From positions 9,116,001-9,180,000 of the forward strand of contig NC_088316.1 in assembly GCF_910592395.1 (NCBI RefSeq): a stretch of 64,000 bases of DNA. The letters run 5' to 3'. Positions within the stretch are counted from its first letter, which is position 1. Each line of letters begins with the position of its first letter. Of this stretch, positions 50,194 through 63,020 are shown in pieces. The stretch is from Lineus longissimus. Taxonomy: Eukaryota > Nemertea > Pilidiophora > Heteronemertea > Lineidae. The translations under genes were made by a program, and so were the position numbers. A model generated the notes under the pieces. That model was not told the DNA's origin. It was given only the letters and a program-made list of their open reading frames with translations, and made no database searches.

Positions 50194-51241
50194 AGCCCTT
50201 AAAAGGTAGGCTTCACGGTGTTCATAGGGTTAACTCAATTCGTTTGAAGTCTACCGAACGTGCCTTATCAGGCTATTCGTCATTGTTCTTAGCCTTGATT
50301 AATATTATTATACAATATAAGCAGTGAGTCCAGGGGTCCGAGTCACGCGGTTCCAAGTCGGAGGATTGCGGTGACAGCAGTAAGTCCTTAAAGGGATGGC
50401 CAGTGATCTTGGCACAGTTAACGTTCCGATCATGGTCACCTGGTACGAGGCGTCCAATCATAGCTTCCCAATGGTCTTCAGCTACCAGGGGGAGGCACTT
50501 GACATTGTTAGGTCTCTCTCTGGACGGCCTTGTACCCTGGACCGGGTTGCTCCTTTAATTAGTATTCGTCTTCCGTAATCCTGGACTCTGAGCTCGTGAC
50601 TTGGCGTCTGGGTATTTAAGTACTGGGCACGCCGGCTCTCTCTCTCTCTCTTTCCTCTCTTGGGCGGCCCAGCTTGCATCCAATAGTGTCTAGCTAAATC
50701 AGAAACACCTAAATCAAGTAAGTACAAATAAACTATTATATGATTACTCCTGACTTCCGAGTTCATTCTCTGCTAAGTTAGTATGTCTACAAGTTCAGCA
50801 TCGGTCTACGGCACCAGGTCTCTTGAGGGATGTTCGTTAACCTCAGGGACGCTGGGAACAGTACCCTTACCACCAAAACTGTCACAGATAACTCGCAAAA
50901 TCGCCATCCCACCAGGGAATCTGCAAAAAGAGCACCACTGAAAATTCGCAACTGGTTATCTGGTAGTGATTAAGTATGTGTCTATACGCCTATCCAATTC
51001 GTTTGGCAACTTCATTAACACACCATTATCAAAATTGAAAAATGGACGGTCCACTATATGACAAGACATTTGTGGTGTATTCAGAGACTTAGTGTTTTAT
51101 TTGCATAATTTGATCTCTTTGTAGGTTAATTCTACATTTTACATTTATTCGGATTAGCAGATTCTAATTATTGATGTGTGCATTATAATCATTTTATAAT
51201 AGTTCTTTAGAGACGTCATTTGACACTTCACGTAAATTCAA
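50194..51241. other. possible LTR-like sequence after the BEL/Pao element
   Basis: Contains a TATA-like GTATTTAAG (about 50611), a (CT)n run (50636-50653) and AATAAA (about 50727) in the order expected of an LTR. The start TGTTCATAGGG (50219) is near the end of the internal region. No second copy is present, so LTR identity is unproven. The remainder shows no gene. Confidence 0.35.
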
Positions 51242-53825
51242 TCAACATAACTTCTCTTTCTCAATGATGGCATTTGCCATTTGATCTGTGACACTAGTAT
51301 TCGTGTCAAATTTGTTGAAACTGTCTAAAATGGTATCATCAGGTAGTTCTGTTAAATATTGTAGGAGGTCATAATTGATGTGTGGGCAATCGCAAGAGCT
51401 ATCAACAACATCTTTACGCTCGGGCATCGAATCATCTAGGACATCTTGGGTGGCAGGCATGCGCTCATCAACGTGTTGTACATCTGGTGAGCCCTCCATG
51501 TCATCGTTTGATTTCTGTTCCCTATGTTGCGCTTCCTTCCAATCATCTTGGTTAACAATATCACGCATTGTTGACTGCAGGAAGTCATCAAGTTTTTCTT
51601 GGTCAAGCTCAACATTCTTGTATATCGGATTATGGTTTTTTTAGTGCTGAAAATACGCTAAAACTTTCGATTTAGACACAACTTCTTCGACATAAGAACC
51701 TTTGTATTCAGGTCTTCTCTTGAGGGCTACTGGTATAAGATCTTGCTGTATCGGTCAAATCTTGTCTATTGCAGCATTCACTCTGGACTCCACACAAATC
51801 AGTGGTCCAAGCACTTTGAGTTCACTAGCTCTTGGGATATTGGCGACACGAATGAACGGGATGATTAATTTCAATAAATGAGCTTCACACTTATTCAGTT
51901 TCATAGTAGCGTAATTAGCAAATTCTGCAGGCAAGGGTGGCACAAGGAAGTTGAACTTGTTTTCATTGCAAGAAGGAACATGGCCTTTTCTGATTGAGCG
52001 TTGGCAGGACGAACATACATAATAATTGCCATCAAAAGACTTTGTGACCGGTTTTCCTGTGCTGGCATCATAATTGATAAGTAAGTGTTGCATCTGTATT
52101 TCAGTGAAGGTCTTTCGATGCATCCGCAGGAGGTGTACACTTCCACGTGTATGGTACCTTAGGTCAGACACACAGATATAGCCAAGATGTGTTTTGGTGT
52201 GGATGTGCTTTGTAACCTTTTCAATGTACTTAGTTCGATCCCGATTCCATCCCTTTTCAGAGACAGGAAGTGCGGCAGTTGATGTTTCTGAAATGATCAC
52301 TGGTGCATCGAGATTGAAAATGTGGGGCATATCATTGTTTTGATCATGCAATCCATTCTCATTGGACATCGTCGTAGATACTTTTGCATGGCGAGCAGCG
52401 GAAATACTAGGTGAACGCACCCGCTTCTTTGAAATGTACGACTTGGAAGGTGGTGGAGTTGGGTCCTTCTCAGCCATCATGCGTTTCATTCTTTGGTGGG
52501 TGGCCTGGATTCGCCTGCCAAGGCGATTGGAACGTGCATTTACTTTTGGACTCCTCATCTGATGTTCTGCCATGTACTGAGCCAGAGGTGTGACAACATT
52601 CACTGCATGATAACTATTGGGACCATCATATTTCAAATACAAAGCTTGAGGCTGTGTCCGGGGCTTTGAATTGCTAAATCTACTGAGTGGATCACGTTCA
52701 AACAACTTCCATGCCCATTTGTTTCTTTGAAGTTCATGAAAGACATATATGGGAATGTCTAGGAGTGATGCAGCTGCTGCAATGTCAGTGTCTGTTGTGG
52801 TAGAACCTTGGCGTAGCATTGTTATATGATTCTGGAACGTTTCCCCATGTGATAAGTATTTGGTGAAGTTGACCTGATGATGCAATTCATGCTGGATGAG
52901 ATGACGCTGCAGTTGGTCGCCATGTTCGATAGAACCAGTGATACAGTAACTCAATGCTTTGAAGAGTGATATTTGCCCATCAGTAGCTGCATGGCTTGCT
53001 ACAGAAACATTGTTATTTGAGAAAGTGCTGTTGTGAAGCATGTAATGAACTTCTGCTGAGAAAGACAATGAAAAGGTGTGATACTGCTGCTTCTGCCAAT
53101 TCTGATTAGGAGGAGTAAATTTGTGTTGAAAGAGGTGATGATGATCTATGTGAAATGGATAAAGGGCATGAATATTTGCTGGACAAAACCTGGGAGAAAG
53201 CGATACCTTGGACAGAACTTCAAAATGAACTCCACTTGTATTGGCAAGATAAACACACGGAGACAGTTGTTGATGAGCACGACCTGATTTGTGACGATGC
53301 CATGCCCATTGATCTGTGGCCCCTGGAATGGGGGAATAAATGTAAATATCTGTGCCCAGAAGGCTAGCTGCAGCGAATATTTCTGTTTCAGTGGCCCAGG
53401 TACCCAGTTGGGTCATTCTGGATGTTTCCAAGAAGTGTTTCCATATGTTCACAAACAAGATTACGAATAATATGATGAAAACATTCAAAGCCTGTCACTA
53501 CATATGAAATACAACGAAAGAAGCAGGTACCATCCCCAACGATACTACGTATTTCTGATGGTATTGACTTATTCAATATGAGAGGAGGCACCGAAACATT
53601 ACCATAATATGGAGTCGTTACAATATCTTTTCTAATGCCAACCATCAATGGCATTAATTTGCTTACGACTTCTTGTTGCCATTGTTTGTTTGGTGGAATG
53701 AATAGAAACTGTTTTTCAGCTAGTTCTTTTCGTGACCTCAATGTCAACATTGAAACCTTCACTGTCATGACGTCCATCATTGTGACTACAATCAGCTCTC
53801 TGTGATTTTGGCGGTGGTGAATCAA
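51242..53825 (-). pseudogene. Helentron-like protein: two OTU domains plus DUF6570-like region
   Basis: 53825-53388 opens an OTU cysteine protease: VGDGTCFFRCISYVVTG with the catalytic Cys. After a frameshift near 53440 it continues (SRMTQLGTWATETEIFAAA) and ends with GVHFEVL, holding the His. A second OTU-like domain follows in the same frame (ATDGQISLFKALSY to SYHAVNVV); its Cys position is Ser, so it is probably inactive. From about 52320 comes a region with YVCSSCQRSIRKGHVPSC and KLNKCEAHLLKLIIPFIRVANIPRA, matching the DUF6570-like part of Helitron proteins. A TGA at about 51755 interrupts the frame, and the continuation runs with further shifts to 51242. Confidence 0.68.
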
Positions 53826-54340
53826 CTTGCAATTGTCTTTTAACTCCTGCGTTTGATGAAATAAATTTGGATTGATCCATTACAGACATGGTTTTTACCT
53901 TGATGAGGATGGAGTGCCAGGGTTAACTTTCGATGGTGTGTAGCAGTTGGCATATGATGATAATGGAGTAGGAGAGCTGGGGTTTGGAATATCTTTGTTA
54001 CCATGGCTGGAAAAAAATAGGGGCAGTGGTTGATATTGATGAACAGCAATCATTTCAACAGATTCTATGAATTGAATACAATATGCATACAATGTTCATG
54101 TGACTACATTGGAGGATATATGCAAAGCAAGCACTGGTGAGACTCTTTTTCACTATTTGCATTGATGACAGCTGTAGCTGATTTTGGCAGACAATCTCTC
54201 CATGTCCCCTGTGTCCAATGATTTCTTTGACTCATTTCATGAAGTTGTTTTGCTTTAAAGCCAAGAGAAAGAAGAGTTGATAATGCCTGGTGAAGAGGCA
54301 GTTTAGACGCAATAATAACCAGCTGGAGGCTAACCAACCG
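51242..54340 (-). mobile_element. Helentron/Helitron-like remnant (OTU-bearing N-terminal part)
   Basis: The minus strand carries OTU protease domains followed by a region resembling DUF6570, which lies upstream of the Rep/helicase part in animal Helitron-like proteins. The rolling-circle endonuclease and helicase regions are absent; sequence stops being recognisable after about 51242. Upstream (53826-54340) only short Ser/Pro/His-rich frames are seen. Confidence 0.65.
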
Positions 54341-55829
54341 GCCACATTATAACTAGGTACCAAGACTGTTTAAAACTTTGGCTTTTCATTTATGAGGCAG
54401 CCATCAAGATCTGTAAGACTCACCTTGCAGAAGGAGTAGGTTGAGGCTTTTTATGTGGGAGGTCCATGTCGTTCTCTTGTGAATTTCTGAGGATGAAAGA
54501 TCACAATTATGACAGAATAAGAATAACTAGAAATTTGAAATGTGCTTGTCAGCAAATTTGATAGCCCCCACGGGCCCACACAGTACACGTATGGAGGAGT
54601 GAAGTCTATTTCGTTTTGCGGATGATCTATTTCGGACAAACACGCTCGCGCTTTCTCAAAATCACACGCACAGTAACATTTAAACAGCACCCTAACCTTT
54701 TCAGATGGGCAGGATGGATCATCGATAAGCATTTAAGGCTATTCCTTTATTTTATTCCTTCATTCAACCATGTCAACCGTCGTTCTTTGCTCAAAATACT
54801 CGACAGCTCGCCACTTCGGCAAAGAGATACCGCCGCCATGATGCATGAGGATATGACGTCACCATTACGGGGCGGAGCTTATGCTAATATACGTGTGATT
54901 GACAGAATCGTGCCGGAGATTTGAAAGCAAATCAGAAAATCGGCGCATAAAAACGCTTCAAAGTCATCAAAATTATCCGAATTTCGAAAAAATCTTTGCC
55001 AGGTGCACTAGATCGAGTTTAGTTTGATGGGACAGGGGTGACAGTTTTTCAGTTGAAATAGCAGTTTTGCTGGACTACCTCCATAATATAACCTGGGAAG
55101 AATGCAGAAGCCTAGTACCTTCTCCTAGTAATCTCAATATAGACCGCACATTTGTTGTATGTGGGGTCTATAAAAATGACATGGCACAGACATCTGGCCA
55201 TATTATTCAAAGCTATCATAATAGTTTTTGGCATTAGAACAAGTGCTAACGATATGTGCTGCTCTAAGTATGTATAATCACAACTGCCGGGTCAACAATC
55301 AGTCCTTCTGACTAGCGCTCAAGAAATCACTGATTTAAACCCTTTTACCTGCATGAAATTTGATTTTGAATAAATGAATATCGATCAGAAATGATCAGAC
55401 TGTAGGGCAGACTGAGCAGCCCATGTGAGTTCCATTGAAGGCCAAGGGTTTCAGTATTGACCGGTGTTAAAGTGCAGGACAGATGAGACCTCTGCAGCAG
55501 TTGATGCCAAACTTTACAGCATATCTTCACCTGAAAACTGAACCCAACACTTTGGATGATTACCTGAATGACTGTGATGTTTCACTATTTGAAACTTTTG
55601 AAACTTTCCTTGGCATGGCTGAAGAATAGATTTTGTAAAGAATATATTACATTATCTGGTGCGTTATTGAAATCCGCCTTCTAGTGTGACCTTTAAACTC
55701 GCTGTTTTCATAAGCAGAAGATTTCAAGGGTCTGGCAAACATGAAATACAAGGCAAGAAGCAATTATTGCCAAAACTGCTGCCATTCATGAATGAATGCA
55801 ATTAATTTGCTGATGACTTGTTGTTTCAG
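53826..55829. other. no confident gene; intron or intergenic
   Basis: Short frames only. The part near 55830 ends in a pyrimidine-rich tract and CAG, so it is likely an intron or upstream region of the exon at 55830-56744. Confidence 0.4.
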
Positions 55830-56744
55830 ATGAGCGCCCAACAGCGAGAAGCCCACCTGAAGCGAGTATTCGGGGAGAAAATCAAGGTCGGCCTTGATAT
55901 CCACTGTCACTCCGATGTAGGTCTTGACATACCATACACCGACTTCCTTGCAGAGTCGATGCCGTTATCGCAAAGGAAGCTCCTCTGGCAAAGGGCTTCA
56001 GCGTTGATGCAGACATGCCGTCAGTCTGTCAAAGTTACCGACAGCCGTATGTGTATAGTCACAGAAAAGGAAGCAGTGATGTTGGATTTGCTCAAGTCAG
56101 GGAGAGCCACGTGCTCTGTCAGCTGCCGAAGCTATCAGGCCTTTGATGGAGTGTGTGAACATACTTTAGTTGGAGCAAACTTCCTGAAGGAGATGAAAAG
56201 ATTTGTAGATTACCATAATGGCAAGAAAACCGCTGGAGCAACGGGCAGCATCTACAAGAAGACCAAGGGAGCTGGGAAAAAGGGTTCGAAACTGCGCCAG
56301 GGCATCAACAATTCCCGACAGCAACCAATTTTGACCGTTGATGAGAGTCTGTCGGGTCTTGATCGGCCTAAAGCCTTCAGGTATGATCAATACTACCATA
56401 ACAACAACATGTTCCAAGTTGTCTTCTTAAGCGATTACCCGTATGCGAGAAAATGTCTTGGTTGCGATAACCTTTTCCAACGCAATGTCATGTGCAAGCC
56501 ATTAGACATCTGTATTGCGCACAAAGAGCGATATGAATACCCAGATAAGGAATCCGGAGAATGGCTGGTGTCAAAAGTGAAAGAACGCAATGCGTACTAT
56601 CACATTGACAGCAAATGCATCCTCAGTCGTCACCCTTACTTTTGGGATGGTTTGGTTAGGGAAGAGGGCAATGTGATTTTGAGGCTAAACGAGGGCCACG
56701 CAAAGTATCTTCTGAACGAGCTTCACTTCAAAGTTCCTACATAG
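55830..56744 (+). CDS. terminal exon of an unidentified gene with a SWIM-like zinc finger
   Basis: Open for about 304 codons and ending at TAG 56742-56744. A splice-acceptor-like TTGTTGTTTCAG ends at 55829, directly before ATGAGCGCC, so the ORF is likely the last exon of a spliced gene or starts at this ATG. Residues about 88-112 (CSVSCRSYQAFDGVCEHTL) resemble a SWIM zinc finger (C.C...C.H). The middle is Lys/Gly-rich. A Cys pair (CLGCDNLF) and LRRHP-type motifs (SKCILSRHPYFW) lie near the C-terminus. Similar uncharacterised proteins occur in marine invertebrates, possibly as domesticated MULE-type transposase parts (inference). Codon use and integrity look better than the surrounding transposon debris. 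Confidence 0.55.
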   Translation: MSAQQREAHLKRVFGEKIKVGLDIHCHSDVGLDIPYTDFLAESMPLSQRKLLWQRASALMQTCRQSVKVTDSRMCIVTEKEAVMLDLLKSGRATCSVSCRSYQAFDGVCEHTLVGANFLKEMKRFVDYHNGKKTAGATGSIYKKTKGAGKKGSKLRQGINNSRQQPILTVDESLSGLDRPKAFRYDQYYHNNNMFQVVFLSDYPYARKCLGCDNLFQRNVMCKPLDICIAHKERYEYPDKESGEWLVSKVKERNAYYHIDSKCILSRHPYFWDGLVREEGNVILRLNEGHAKYLLNELHFKVPT

Positions 56745-58935
56745 AGGGAAGGCACAGCGCATGTAGTAGCGGTTGAACTGCATTACCAATGCCCATTTTC
56801 GACTTTTCTTTTGTGATGTACCGTACGAAATAGCGCGAGTGACTGCTTGTCACACAAGTTTCATCGCAGTATTTGGGTTGGGTGGGGTCATGTTACACGA
56901 ATTGTCATTTATTGCATTGCATATTAGGTTTGGGGTGGGGTCATGTTATAAAACGTTATATAGTTATAGTAGCCAACCTGTCATTTTTGCAAAGTAAAGC
57001 GATTTATTGAAATGTCTGCAGGTATAAATTGTAATTCAATAATGTTGACTGTCGGAGACAGTGCTAGTGGACACCGGCGTAACGTTTTTTTAAGTGTTCC
57101 CCGTGTCATAGTGTTCCATACAGTCAAAAGACTGACGGAATAAGAAAACATTACACCGCAGTTCTGTATTTTCATTGCATATTTCTGTTCATTTTGAAAC
57201 CCATGTACCCAGTAATTTTTGCCCTGTAGGTCGCATACATGTACTTATAAAGTCGGTATCATAGAGTCGTTACATTAATTTCTTAATTCAGCTGTACAGA
57301 CATGTGGTAGGTTATTTGGAAGCTGATTTTTTTTGTAAACCATCTTGTGGTGCCGTAGACTAAAGAACAGATTATGTAGTGACATCGATAAAAGGGTAAA
57401 CTACAATGGAACAAATACCGGTGTTAGTATTTGTAAAGGTGAACTGCCTATCTGAAATTAAAAATGATGGAATCACGTGGACCTGGTTACATATTCTGTG
57501 TCAGCCTAACAGCACTATCCGCCTGTCCTAATATAGCCTACGGCCTATGTAGGTGCGGGGGTGCCTCTCAGGTGACATCACTTAATTGCCGCCTGATCGA
57601 ATTCATGACTTAGAATCAATTTCCAATGATTGGAGTGTTCCTTTAAATATATTCTCGGACTCAATCTGCAGAAAACGTATACTTTTATTCATTTCTTCAT
57701 TCACCTCATTTGGGCTACATAAGATATAGCTACGAGCGTTTCAAAATACAAGAGAGAGATATAAAAACCCCTGGTTTATGGTTCTACCGTATTATCCTAT
57801 CGTATTTAGGTCCCGATTATCGTGTATCATCTGTCATCTGTGGGTAATCGCCTGTTTTTTTCTCTCTTCAAATAAGGATATTTGTCAATCTAACCGGCGA
57901 TATTACGCCCTATATGTAACAGAGAATTAATCTTATCAGACAATGATATCGTTAATATTATGCCTATACAGTCAAAATAACTTGAGTGATCTCCCGATCA
58001 TGGCTTTAATATGTAACAATCAAGTAATCATGATGACGTCACATTCCTGACAGCCAATCACACACCGATTGTTTTTCTTTGCCCAAATTTATGAGATAAC
58101 ACTTAATGCTACTGATAATACTTGTTTGACCGGTGATAGTAAGTGCCTATGACTTGCAATATAATTTTCAATGAGTCGCATTTATAATAAAACCTTTTCC
58201 CAATGCCATTATGTTTTTCTCATCACTGTTAATTAGACTGTTAATTATACTTCGGTAGGTGACCACTCCAAAATAACCTTCCAAATACAATATCGTATCG
58301 TACGTCAAATTACTGCAAATATCATAGATGTAGGATGAATACCCGGCCTGAAATGGCGCCTTAAAGGTGGACGCGTTCTTATTGGGCCACCAGATATTAA
58401 TAATATAATCGTTGTAGTAATTCTTTAATCAACCACGATCTTTATGTATCATGTACACTTAAACTTACATTCTTTGGAGAACTGCCCGGCCATAAGACAG
58501 GTCCCTGGTCTCCTTTACTCTTCACCTCTTTCTTTTATATGCACAATGTAGATATCAGCACTGCACCCCAGTTTAATATTTTCATCTTCTGTAGAACAAA
58601 TTTTATTAATATTTAGCGTCGATGATGTCCCCAGCACCACTTACGTCATTATGAACTGTTTACCACACGTTAATTGTTAATTTGGACATTGCATCGACTT
58701 TTAAAACACGTTTACCCTTCCCTCCGTGCATGGGCAAACTGTCCAACTGCCACAACCTTCATTAATGAAGTAGAGTAGTTTAAAAGAAGAAGAAGAAGAA
58801 GAAGATCTTCTGCACAGTTTATTTTGATAGTACGAAACGCGTAAATCCTGTTTAATTAAAATCATCGTTTGAATAAAATGCTGTTCGCCTCATTTATCTT
58901 GTGTGTTGTCATTGCCTCAAATCGTCAAGAAATTA
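56745..58935. other. intergenic DNA without recognisable genes
   Basis: Only short frames. The GTTTGGGGTGGGGTCATGTTA phrase occurs twice (about 56873-56895 and 56928-56948). A (GAA)n run lies at 58785-58803. Nothing else was recognised. Confidence 0.5.
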
Positions 58936-59099
58936 GGAACCAGCAAAGCCTAGACTCTTAACCCAGTCTCTTCGGATTGCGGCGTCCGTCATCCCCACTG
59001 CGGGGGAGTGTAGCAAAGCCCTGCGAACGCAAGAGTATGGTCTGAGGGACAAGTTGGTTACAAAGCCGGGGTCACGTTCTACTCCTAATGTTACATGTC

Positions 59100-59325
59100 C
59101 CAAAATTAGTGATGATCTGGGATTTTTCATGATTTTGCACTCGGTGACCCTTGAAAATCATGACCTTTGACCTTTGACTATTTAAAAGGCCCTCTGGCAT
59201 TTCTGGGGTCAACACCCACTAAAGACCCATACATGTCCCAAGATTGGTGATGATCGGGCAATAGACTGAGAGGTTTCGTGATTTTGCACTCAGTGACCTT
59301 TGGCCAGTCATGACCTTGACAGTAG
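59100..59325. repeat. diverged tandem repeat with TGACCTTTGACC motifs
   Basis: Two or three related units of about 110 bp, each with CATGTCCCAA(A/G)ATT.GTGATGATC, GATTTTGCACTC.GTGACC and ATGACCTT. They are diverged and noncoding, and resemble a dispersed repeat family rather than regulatory sites. Confidence 0.6.
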
Positions 59326-60645
59326 TATTTCGGAGTCAACCTCCTGATGATAGATCTGGGAGCTAGAAAATGATCAATATTGCCTTCCTTATCTCCCCAC
59401 CAACCCTTATTTCCTGATTCCCTTTCCGTTCCCATCCCCTCTTTATCCATCACTGGCCTTCCCCGCTCACCACCCTCTTCTCACCGAGGCTAATCCATTA
59501 GTAAATGCCTACTCCCCTGGGGCTTATTAAAGGGGGACTATATGCCTAGGCAGGAGCAGAGGTGCTAATTTGGCCATCTTCAGGCGACTTTTGCACAGTG
59601 AGGGCGCTGGGGCATGTCCGATTCAGCACTAAATATATTCCTTACACAAGCGTGAGATGTGAGAGAACCCTTTTGGCGACTTTGTGTAACTTTATCTTGC
59701 TGCCTATATTGTCTCTTTAAGGTAATCTTTATTATCCCAAAGCAAAACAGACATGATATTCAAGCTTATAGGTCACCGCCACCACACCATGTACTACTAC
59801 TAGTATATAATAGTAGATCAATAGGCGCGCCATCTATGAGATGATACGATAACTGACATCTACCTTTGTTCCATTGTATTTTTTGTGTCAGAAAATAATG
59901 ATTGCTCCCGAGGCGTAATATTGCGCTAAATAGGCGTAATATCGCGCTAAATACAGTAAGCCCACAGCTGCAACCTGCATCGAGGTCTGATTTCCAAAAG
60001 TCCGAAAAGACCTATTTGCACCTATTTGTAGGCCATTATGTTCACTTTTTATTTTACTAGACACAACTAGACATCGCTAGCAACACATTGATGCCTCTTG
60101 CACTAATATTCGTCAAGCCATCGCTGCACAATCCGAGTCACAAAAATCAGTGCCTCAGATAGATCGTATGAATTTAAGGATCACATTTGTCAAGTGAATC
60201 AATAATTGAGGAGTGTCATATTGTTTCAGAAATTTGGTTCAGTGAGGTTGTTACCTCCACAATTATTCGAGTCGTGGTTGGTTTGGAAATGTTGACAGTA
60301 GATCCGCAAGGATAAAAATTGTAAACCAGAGAGTCGCAAGCAGTTTTAACCCAGGAGGCAGCGCGTAATTTCTCCTAGTTTCCGATTCGTGGTCATCCCT
60401 CACAAGAATAATGTTTGCCGATCAAACCGATATCGCTGATATAATTATAAGTCGTTTTAGAAGTCTTGTGGATGGAGGCGATCACGAAAACCCTTTTCCC
60501 TGCGAATTGCACGCCTGTGTGCAATTTCATGTTGCCAAGCCAACATCGACAAACTTATCTCCGATGAGCGCCGTGCTAAAAATGAACTGAAGGAACCAGT
60601 CCACTTAGAGTTAAGACTGCCCCGGAGGTGTCTCAAATGGTTCAT
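59326..60645. other. intergenic DNA without recognisable genes
   Basis: No coding or RNA gene seen. GGCGTAATAT(T/C)GCGCTAAATA occurs twice in tandem near 59911-59953. Confidence 0.5.
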
Positions 60646-61594
60646 CCCCATTTCGCCTACACCCATTTCGCCTACACCCATTTCGCCTACAAAATTTACC
60701 CATTTCGCCTACTCACCATTTCGCCTACACCCATTTCGCCTATTCACCATTTCGCCTATTCACCATTTCGCCTATTCACCATTTCGCCTACTCACCATTT
60801 CGCCTACTCACCATTTCGCCAACACCCATTTTGCCTATTCACCATTTCGCCTATTACCCATTTCGCCAATTACCCATCTTGCCTACATCATTTCAAATGT
60901 TTTTTGATAGTGACTTCAAATTCAAAAGATGTATCAGCCTTCTAGGCTGATTTGAAATGTCTATTGGTGCCAGAATTTTGTAATGCTTTTAGAAATATGC
61001 AGTTTATCCAACTAAATACCAACTAAATACTATCAGAAGAACTGAGTAGGGTCATGAGTAGGGTCATGAGCTTGATAATCTGACATCGATGAAAATGGCT
61101 TTCATATTCGTGGACAACCACCAGTTTTAATAAAATTTCACCATTTACTCGCCTGACTGTCTGGAATGTCATATCCAAATTTCAGATTCACAACCCGAAG
61201 CATTGCGAGGCGGTCGAACTGTGACAAGTTAACTGCAAAAAGGCTTAAAAAGTCAATGGTGGTCTTGTCTCAAGAGGCCGGGTTGGAATGATAAAGTATG
61301 GTAAAGTTTAACTGGGAAATATGCTATAATATGAAGGAAAAAAACCAAGCTCAACAATTTGTAAAATTGTTCAAATGTCCAGCGCACACCACTCTTTTCC
61401 TTTTTAGTAGGCGAAATGGTTAGTAGGCGTAATGGTGAGAAGGCGAAATGGTGAGTAGGCGAAATGGTGAATAGGCGAAGTGGGTGTAGGCGAAATGGTG
61501 AATAGGCGAAATGGGGGTAGGCGAAATGGGGGTAGGCAAAATGGGTAATAGGCGAAATGGGTGTAGGCGAAATGGGTGTAGGCGAAATGGGGGT
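60646..61594. repeat. foldback element with ATTTCGCC minisatellite arms
   Basis: At 60646-60886 the unit CACCATTTCGCCTA (variants CACCCATTTCGCCTAC and TTCACCATTTCGCCTA) repeats about 15 times. At 61407-61594 the same unit occurs about 11 times in inverted orientation. Between them lies about 500 bp of unrelated noncoding DNA. Both outer ends read CCCCATTTCGCC. Long frames across the arms (HFAYTHFAY-type peptides) are translation artefacts. Confidence 0.88.
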
Positions 61595-62965
61595 ACACCG
61601 TCTCAAATCTAAGATTCGATTTGAGTGGGCCACTTGACTTAAGCATATTTATGAATATGACTTATTTTAAGTAACTACCCCACCTAAACTTAAGATGCAT
61701 TTTAGGTGCCCCACTTTGACTTAAGTAGCTTCATGAATACGTGCACTATTTTTGACCCTGGCTGCCAACTAAGCGTAGTTGGATACTAAGTGTTATTCAT
61801 AAAACCCCGCTAAGCCCAGTTTGGTTTTAAGTTGTCTGCTGAGTTTAGAGGTGCTCTGGGGTACCTCTAAGTCACTTGTTGGCAACCAATTTTGACAATT
61901 GTACATTGGATTCAGAGGCAAGATGAATTCAGGAGCTGGCAAAATTGCATCGTGTGAAGAGAAAATAACGGGATATTCAGAGACATGCTTTTTAATTTTT
62001 GTCATGTATATATCAACATATAATTTTTTTTTTTCAAAATTGGCCAATCAAGAATATTCAATGCAACTGTGTTCTGTTCATTCCCCCATGACATATTCCA
62101 TAAACTTTTGCATTATCACATGTTGAAATCTTGAAATTTTAAGCGAATTATTATATCATCGTAATCATACTAGTTTTGATGTGTTTCTACCTCTACAGGT
62201 GATATTTTTATTTTATTTTTTATGTATGCTCATGTTACCCCTGTTACGCTCCAACTCTATAATAGTGCCAACTCTGATGGACATGATTCCAACTTTAATA
62301 TGCCAACTCCAATGGAGATAGATAAGTACTCAGTCTCTACCCGGTGAACGGTTTGTTCCAACTCTAATATGGCAACTATACGAGAGTTTGCAATCAGTCT
62401 GAATGATTTAAAAACGCCTAAGTAAGGCAGGATGATCGTTCGTCTTCTTATCCGCAAGGACGCAAAGATCTCCCATGGTCCATTCAGCTGACTTCCTGAA
62501 CATCCTGAAGATATTGGGCACAAAAAGAGCAACAATTTGATTGTAGCAATTGGTATTTTGGTGTTTAATGAATGCGGGTTGTAAAATGACGGCACATGCA
62601 TTTGACATGCCTCTGCGTCGGCTGTATGATTTTCATGTTGATTTTTTCAGTGTAGAAAAAGTACATGGTGTCCTCCAAAGATTGTTTGACCGCCCTGCAT
62701 CAGGACTTGTCCCTGCTTATTCATGTTTATTGACATTTGCTCATCATCTTTAGATATAGGTTATTGTGACAGATATTAGTAAGGATAAAACAATCGTAGA
62801 TGAAGGATATCTCAGTTGACAATTGGCATTGAGATCCAAGATCTTCGGTCCGACTATCCGTGACTAGTCAGATGATCGAGTCGTGGGGACACCCATTACC
62901 ACTAATATTACCAAATGAGGCAGGTTTTGCATTTCTAAACCTCTAAGACAAAAAGAGGCCTAACT
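61595..62965. other. intergenic DNA without recognisable genes
   Basis: No gene. A short inverted repeat of ACTTAAG/CTTAAGT motifs lies at 61635-61730, and CCAACTCTAATATG-type phrases recur at 62250-62370. Confidence 0.5.
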
Positions 62966-63020
62966 TTAATAATAATAATAATTTATAATAATAATAATAA
63001 TACTAATAATTTATTATATT
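62966..63020. repeat. (AAT)n-rich microsatellite at LINE 3' end
   Basis: TAA/AAT repeats with interruptions directly precede the LINE fragment, the same 3'-tail arrangement as the LINE at 15758. Confidence 0.8.

Noticed and set aside
50194-50800. 3' LTR of the BEL/Pao element
   Set aside because: No matching 5' copy could be found upstream of 44931, so it is kept only as LTR-like.
58936-59050. Possible small RNA gene (GC-rich, hairpin-prone stretch)
   Set aside because: It does not match 5S rRNA, tRNA or spliceosomal RNA signatures that I could check by eye.
60628-60945. Open frames made of HFAYTHFAYT-type peptides, here and at 61253-61646
   Set aside because: They are translations of the ATTTCGCC minisatellite arms; repeats whose frame happens to lack stops, not genes.
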